8,027 nt of DNA from Burkholderiales bacterium. GTDB taxonomy: Bacteria > Pseudomonadota > Gammaproteobacteria > Burkholderiales > SG8-41. Each line of letters opens with the position of its first letter. Positions within the stretch are counted from its first letter, which is position 1. A program made the position numbers and the translations under genes. Location of the stretch: contig JAIESJ010000137.1 of the NCBI GenBank assembly GCA_019746155.1, forward strand, positions 1-8,027, read 5' to 3'. A model generated the notes under the pieces. It did not search any database, was not told where the DNA came from, and saw nothing but the letters and a program-made list of their open reading frames with translations. Shown in pieces: positions 5,001-8,027 of the stretch.

Positions 5001-7570
5001 TAACCCATACCATCGGCAGCCAGATCGGGCAGTTCATCCATCGTAAGCAGGCGGAAGAGGACTTGCGTCTGAGCGAGGAGCGCTTCCGCACGGTGTTCAG
5101 CAGTGCCAACGTCGGTATCACGATCTCGTCGTTGGGCCTGCGTTATCTTCAGGTCAACGACAGGTATTGCGAGATGATCGGCTATTCACGCGGCGATCTC
5201 ATGCAGATGACCATCAAGGACGTTATCCTGCCCGCGGATATCGAGGAAGCCGTGATGTTGCGCAAGCAGCTTGTGAGCGGCGAGATCCACTCCTACTACC
5301 GCGAAAGGCAGCTGCTGCGCAAGGACGGCACCACGCTATGGGTCAGTCTCGTCAGCTCGCTCATACGCGGCAACGACGGCGAGCCGCAATACTTTGTTTC
5401 GGTGATCCAGGACATGTCGGAACGCAAGCGCGCCGAGCTCGCGCTGCGTGAAAGCGAGGAGAAATTCAGACAGCTCGCGGATAACATACCCGAGGCATTC
5501 TGGATAGCCGACATCAAGATGCGGGAGCTGCTTTATCTCAGCCCGGTATACGAGAAAGTCACCGGCAAGCCGGTGGCCGAGGCGATGAAGAATCCGCAGC
5601 GCTGCCTCGAGATCGTGCACCCGGACGACAGGAGGCGCGTGCGTGCGGCACGCATGTCGCTTCCTCACGGAGATTACAACATCGAATACCGCGTCATGTG
5701 CTCGGACGGCTCGTTGCGCTGGATCCACGACCAGGCCTATCCGGTGCGCGATGGCGAGGGCAGAATCTACCGCATTGCGGGCATTGCCGCCGATATCACC
5801 CAGCGCAAGGCGGCGGAGGAAAAACTGGTCTATCTCGCCCACTACGACGGTCTGACCGGGTTGCCCAACCGGATTCTGTTCCGCGATCGCCTGGAGCAGA
5901 CGCTGGCGCAGGCACGCCGCAGGAACTGGCTGGTCGGCGTGATGATGCTCGATCTCGACCGTTTCAAGGTCGCGAACGACTCGCTGGGCCACGGCGTCGG
6001 CGATTCGCTGCTGAAACAGGTGGCCGGGCGCCTGATGGATTGCGTGCGCGTCGGCGACACCGTGGGACGCTTCGGCGGAGACGAATTCGCGATCATCCTG
6101 AGCGACTTGAGGAATGCCGAGGATGCGCGCCTGGTGGCGCAAAAGGCGCTTGACGCTTTCGCGGAACCGTTCCAGCTCGAGCGCAACGAGGTTTATATCA
6201 CGGCAAGTGTCGGCATCAGCATGTATCCCGCGGACAGCGATGATCTCGACGTGCTGATCAAGAGCGCCGACACCGCTTTGCACCGCGCCAAGGATGCGGG
6301 CCGCAATAACTTCCAGTTCTTTACCGCCGAGATGAACGCCAGGGTGCTGCACCGGTTGAGTATGGAAAACAGCCTCAGGCGCGCTCTCGAACGCCGTGAA
6401 TTCCTGCTGCACTACCAGCCCAAGGCCAGTCTCAAAGGCGGCAACACCACCGGGCTGGAGGCGTTGCTGCGCTGGCAGCATCCGGAACTCGGTCTGGTGG
6501 CGCCGGGGGAATTCGTGCCCTTGCTGGAAGAAACCGGCTTGATCATCCCGGTCGGCGAGTGGGTATTCGGCGCGGCTTGCGCCCAGCTCAAGGCGTGGGC
6601 GGCGGCGGGCATTCAATGCGTGCCGATCGCGATCAATTTGTCCAGCCGCCAGTTCCTGACGCGGGGTTTCGGCAGCTCTATCCGGCGCTTGCTGGACGCA
6701 TACGAGATCGATCCCCGGCTGATCGAATTGGAGATCACGGAAAGCTCGCTGATGGCCAATACCGAAGATGTTGTGCACACGCTCGAGTACCTGGAATCGA
6801 TCGGCGTGCGGATTTCCATCGACGATTTCGGCACCGGCTATTCCAGCCTGAGCTATCTCAAGCGTTTCCCGCTGGACGCGCTGAAGATCGACAGTTCGTT
6901 CGTGCGCGACATTATCAGCAATGCCGAGGACGCGACGATCGTCCGCGCCATTATTTCGATGGCGGGCAGTCTCGGGCTGAAAGTGGTGGCGGAAGGCGTG
7001 GAGACCGAGGCGCAGATGAGCTTTCTTGCGGCCAACGGTTGCGACGAAATTCAGGGGTACTACCTGTCGCGGCCGCTGACGCCCGGGGATTGCAGCGAAT
7101 GGCTCCAGCAGGGCGTGCATCTGTCGCATGCCGTGGCGTTGCGCAGCGCCACGCCCACCGTGCTGCTGGTCGACGATGACGAAGACATGCTGGTTCTGCT
7201 GATGCGGGCACTGAGCCAGGATGGCTACTATATCCTGACTGCGTACAATGCCGGGCAGGCTTTCGAGGTTTTAAGCAGGCATCGGGTCGACGTGGTCATT
7301 TCGGATCACCAGATGCCGGGCATGCCGGGCGTCGAGTTTCTGCAGCGCGTCAAGTCCCTGTATCCGGATACGGTGCGGATCATGTGTTCGGGGTTGGCCG
7401 ATTTCCAGACCGTGACCGAAGCCGTCAACAAGGGGGAGATTTTCCGCTTCCTGCCCAAGGATATGGATCCGAGACGGCTGCGTCTGGACGTCCGCGAGGC
7501 GCTGTCCGCCCGGACCAGTGTCCAGGCGCGAGATGATGCCCGTGTGCCCGGTCCCGGCGGGGGCGCTTAG
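2063..7570 (+). CDS. Giant multi-sensor GGDEF-EAL cyclic di-GMP enzyme with C-terminal receiver domain
   Basis: This 1835-residue protein has no visible signal peptide or membrane helix, so it is probably cytoplasmic. Domain order (approximate residues): GAF 16-188, GAF 211-384, PAS 396-513, GAF 526-692, PAS 700-826, GAF 831-996, PAS 1004-1122, PAS 1132-1250, GGDEF 1253-1420, EAL 1434-1682, REC 1697-1815. The cyclase site is canonical (RFGGDEF, 1336-1342), with an RxxD inhibitory site (Arg1329-Asp1332) five residues before it. The phosphodiesterase site keeps EALLRW (Glu1466), Asn1525, the LEITE glutamates, DDFGTGYSSL (1587-1596), Lys1608, AEGVE (Glu1644) and QGYY. Both activities are therefore possible. 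The receiver has an acidic DDDED cluster (1704-1708), phospho-acceptor Asp1748, Ser1776 and Lys1799, but Asp replaces the usual Pro after the Lys. It resembles RpfG-type receivers, normally placed at the N-terminus. The start is uncertain: a TAA directly precedes ATG 2063, no Shine-Dalgarno is evident, and ATGs at 2069 and 2096 are alternatives (AGG lies 4 nt before 2096). The ligands of the sensor domains cannot be read from sequence. Confidence 0.95.
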   Translation: MLMKSVGLPGDMQEYLARLGRARQVLVACNHALVHATAESELLQQMCRIVVEVGGYRQAWVGVPVDDAAQSIAVAAAAGYDDDPPHVDGITWAADGGFQGATGRVIATGQPLIARDILRNGIGRRRERALARGYQSSVTLPLFAGNRCIGAISIYAGEPDAFDADEIALLTTLAQDISYGVEALRLRAAHVQAEIRLRGLESERKHDELNLKRLVRARRVMAEVNHVLVQATSESELLRESCRILVESGGYCQAWVGLAQDDADKSIKVGGAAGCDPAYLEAHMGTWADDGRHQGVIGHVIATGKACTSQNIPAEDKFLHRREQALERGYQSAITLPLKIEDRCIGGLSIYAFEPDAFDADEINLLDELAADLAFGIKSFRARNARERAEAMARKNEERYRTIFENAAVGISSVDLHGFLTDANQKFLDMLGYPREELLGKAVKDITHPDDYGQGAQFRDELAHGAMRAVAGEKRFVRKDGSIMWAKRTMSVVCNDAGQPEYLVSVVEDISDRKRIESALRRKNELTSLLESLAVAANQATSPQEAMQACLAWICGHTGWPVGHAVIFGRDFSDYQNQTSIWFMDNARRWTQFREASEPFRYIVDAPGFINSMLSGKRPLWVKDISRLKHFYRGKVARESGIKAAFAFPVVAGSRVVAFIEFYSDRIVEPDILLMKAINNISAQLGRVAERYLAENTLRESERFARATIDALPQHISVIDETGRIVAVNKAWRDFAAGAGGGPEQVWEDVDYFSVCDRVLGIGEKDATAMAAGIREVLTGMREAFTLEYTCYPSARKKWFLVKVVPFPGEGPRRAVISHEDITERMLSAHRRTMEHAVARVLSESVSLDEAMPRLIRTICEAMEWAYGARWAWNDAEKTLVRREFWSDSVLQFDEEDESLWLRLQQERPGGLLQRAWVDKEPTWIVDLRLDDSFRRRKSALKLGLVSAYAFPITAGGQMMGVMEFFGRETRQPDEVLLQITHTIGSQIGQFIHRKQAEEDLRLSEERFRTVFSSANVGITISSLGLRYLQVNDRYCEMIGYSRGDLMQMTIKDVILPADIEEAVMLRKQLVSGEIHSYYRERQLLRKDGTTLWVSLVSSLIRGNDGEPQYFVSVIQDMSERKRAELALRESEEKFRQLADNIPEAFWIADIKMRELLYLSPVYEKVTGKPVAEAMKNPQRCLEIVHPDDRRRVRAARMSLPHGDYNIEYRVMCSDGSLRWIHDQAYPVRDGEGRIYRIAGIAADITQRKAAEEKLVYLAHYDGLTGLPNRILFRDRLEQTLAQARRRNWLVGVMMLDLDRFKVANDSLGHGVGDSLLKQVAGRLMDCVRVGDTVGRFGGDEFAIILSDLRNAEDARLVAQKALDAFAEPFQLERNEVYITASVGISMYPADSDDLDVLIKSADTALHRAKDAGRNNFQFFTAEMNARVLHRLSMENSLRRALERREFLLHYQPKASLKGGNTTGLEALLRWQHPELGLVAPGEFVPLLEETGLIIPVGEWVFGAACAQLKAWAAAGIQCVPIAINLSSRQFLTRGFGSSIRRLLDAYEIDPRLIELEITESSLMANTEDVVHTLEYLESIGVRISIDDFGTGYSSLSYLKRFPLDALKIDSSFVRDIISNAEDATIVRAIISMAGSLGLKVVAEGVETEAQMSFLAANGCDEIQGYYLSRPLTPGDCSEWLQQGVHLSHAVALRSATPTVLLVDDDEDMLVLLMRALSQDGYYILTAYNAGQAFEVLSRHRVDVVISDHQMPGMPGVEFLQRVKSLYPDTVRIMCSGLADFQTVTEAVNKGEIFRFLPKDMDPRRLRLDVREALSARTSVQARDDARVPGPGGGA
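2117..2626 (+). repeat. Tandem GAF duplication, copy 1
   Basis: Residues 19-188 of the GGDEF-EAL protein align with residues 214-384 at a constant offset of 195-196. Over the first 44 residues about 29 match by eye. Shared blocks include ESELL, GGY-QAWVG, RVIATG/HVIATG, RGYQS, RCIG and EPDAFDADEI. It is an internal duplication of a whole GAF domain with its flanking helix. Confidence 0.85.
2702..3214 (+). repeat. Tandem GAF duplication, copy 2
   Basis: This is the second copy of the GAF unit and differs from copy 1 by a single-residue length change. The middle, ligand-facing part (about residues 262-320, including the CDPAYLEAHMGTW segment) has diverged most, while the start and the last strand and helix are well conserved. 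The two copies may therefore bind different ligands or form an intramolecular GAF pair. Confidence 0.85.
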
Positions 7571-7574
7571 AACA

Positions 7575-7635
7575 TTACCCGGGATGGCGGGCCGTCGCGC
7601 GTATCGGAGGCGGCACGGCCGGCCGGGCAGGGTAA
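7575..7635. terminator. Imperfect hairpin between convergent genes, possible bidirectional terminator
   Basis: Outer arms TTACCC (7575-7580) and GGGTAA (7630-7635) and inner arms GGCCGT (7590-7595) and ACGGCC (7615-7620) are exact reverse complements. Both sides leave 9 nt between outer and inner arms, partly paired (GGC 7586-7588 with GCC 7622-7624). The loop is 19 nt. It fills most of the 69-bp gap between two convergent stop codons, where a shared terminator is expected. Neither strand has a U-tract after the stem, so it may act with Rho or only protect 3' ends. Confidence 0.4.
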
Positions 7636-7639
7636 AAGA

Positions 7640-8008
7640 CTAAGCGATCAGGACGGCAGCCACGACTTTCCTGCCTTCCGCCGCCAGGATGTTGTAGGTG
7701 CGGCAAGCGGCCTTGCTGTCCATTACTTCGAGGCCGATGCCGGCCAGCGCCAGCGGCCGGGACAGAGCGGGCGGTGGAAAGCGCAGGGCGTTGCCGGTGC
7801 CGAGGATCACGATTTCCGGCTTCAGCGCGAGCAGGAACGCGAAATCCTCCGCGCTTAACGCATCGAAGTTCTCGATGCGCCATTCCATGACCTGATCGGA
7901 CGCCACCACGATGTGTTTCTCATGGCGCACGCTGTTGACCGAAACGTAGCCGGGGCCGTAGCCGGTGAAAATATTCTGCCCGCTTGCAGTGGTGAGGAGG
8001 AGCTTCAT
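7640..8008 (-). CDS. Mth938-like domain protein (DUF498/NDUFAF3 family)
   Basis: This 122-residue protein matches the small Mth938-like family in length and motifs. It has an N-terminal Tyr/Gly-rich strand region (GYGPGYVSVN, 16-25), a conserved Trp (MEWRIENF, 41-48), the GTG turn (VILGTGNALRF, 67-77) and a C-terminal signature of VMDSKAACRTYN plus AAEGRKVVAAVL (95-120). Members have a compact alpha/beta fold with no known catalytic residues. The mitochondrial relative NDUFAF3 assists complex I assembly; the role of bacterial members is not established, and I assign none. ATG at 8006-8008 gives the expected full length. No strong Shine-Dalgarno is visible in the 19 bases upstream that remain in the window (AGG sits about 14 nt away). 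It ends in TAG and is convergent with the cyclic di-GMP gene, so it is probably a separate transcription unit. Confidence 0.85.
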   Translation of the reverse strand: MKLLLTTASGQNIFTGYGPGYVSVNSVRHEKHIVVASDQVMEWRIENFDALSAEDFAFLLALKPEIVILGTGNALRFPPPALSRPLALAGIGLEVMDSKAACRTYNILAAEGRKVVAAVLIA

Positions 8009-8027
8009 AGGGTGGACGATAACCTGA

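Noticed and set aside
3920..5041. 373-codon open frame on the minus strand
   Set aside because: It lies opposite clear GAF and PAS coding sequence and has no recognisable family; it is a codon-bias shadow.
5336..7129. 597-codon open frame on the minus strand opposite the GGDEF-EAL region
   Set aside because: The plus strand here carries unmistakable GGDEF, EAL and PAS motifs. The antisense product shows no recognisable domain, and long antisense frames are expected from GC-rich codon use.

Overview
This 8.0 kb window is a GC-rich stretch of bacterial chromosome devoted almost entirely to signal transduction. Gene style, base composition and protein families (Cph1-type kinase module with an Rcp1-type regulator, GAF/PAS-loaded GGDEF-EAL protein, Mth938-like protein) suggest a Gram-negative proteobacterium. 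Betaproteobacteria is my best guess, by impression rather than by search. I see no mobile element, CRISPR array, tRNA or rRNA.

Layout. Bases 1-1179 hold the 3' part of a PAS-containing histidine kinase whose start lies outside the window. After 45 bp comes a 151-aa single-domain response regulator (1225-1680) of the Rcp1 type. The two almost certainly form one operon and a cognate pair. Bases 1681-2062 are non-coding. The first half is GC-rich and contains a small perfect hairpin. The second half (about 1851-1990) is an AT-rich island, about 68% A+T by hand count, with promoter-like hexamers and repeated GTTAT/ATAAC motifs. Bases 2063-7570 encode one 1835-aa soluble protein with the order GAF-GAF-PAS-GAF-PAS-GAF-PAS-PAS-GGDEF-EAL-REC. 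Its cyclase and phosphodiesterase signature residues, and the RxxD inhibitory site, are all present. A 69-bp gap with a symmetrical imperfect hairpin separates it from a convergent gene on the minus strand (8008-7640) for a 122-aa Mth938-like (DUF498/NDUFAF3-type) protein.

How the parts may work together. The kinase should autophosphorylate on His and pass phosphate to the small regulator, which has no output domain. The giant protein would read up to eight small-molecule, redox or light-type inputs and make or degrade cyclic di-GMP. Its own receiver lies at the extreme C-terminus, behind the EAL domain, so a histidine kinase may gate it. The neighbouring kinase is the obvious candidate partner, but that link is inference from position. 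The most distinctive points are the C-terminal receiver with an altered Lys-Pro motif, the tandem GAF duplication, and the repeat-rich AT island upstream of the gene.
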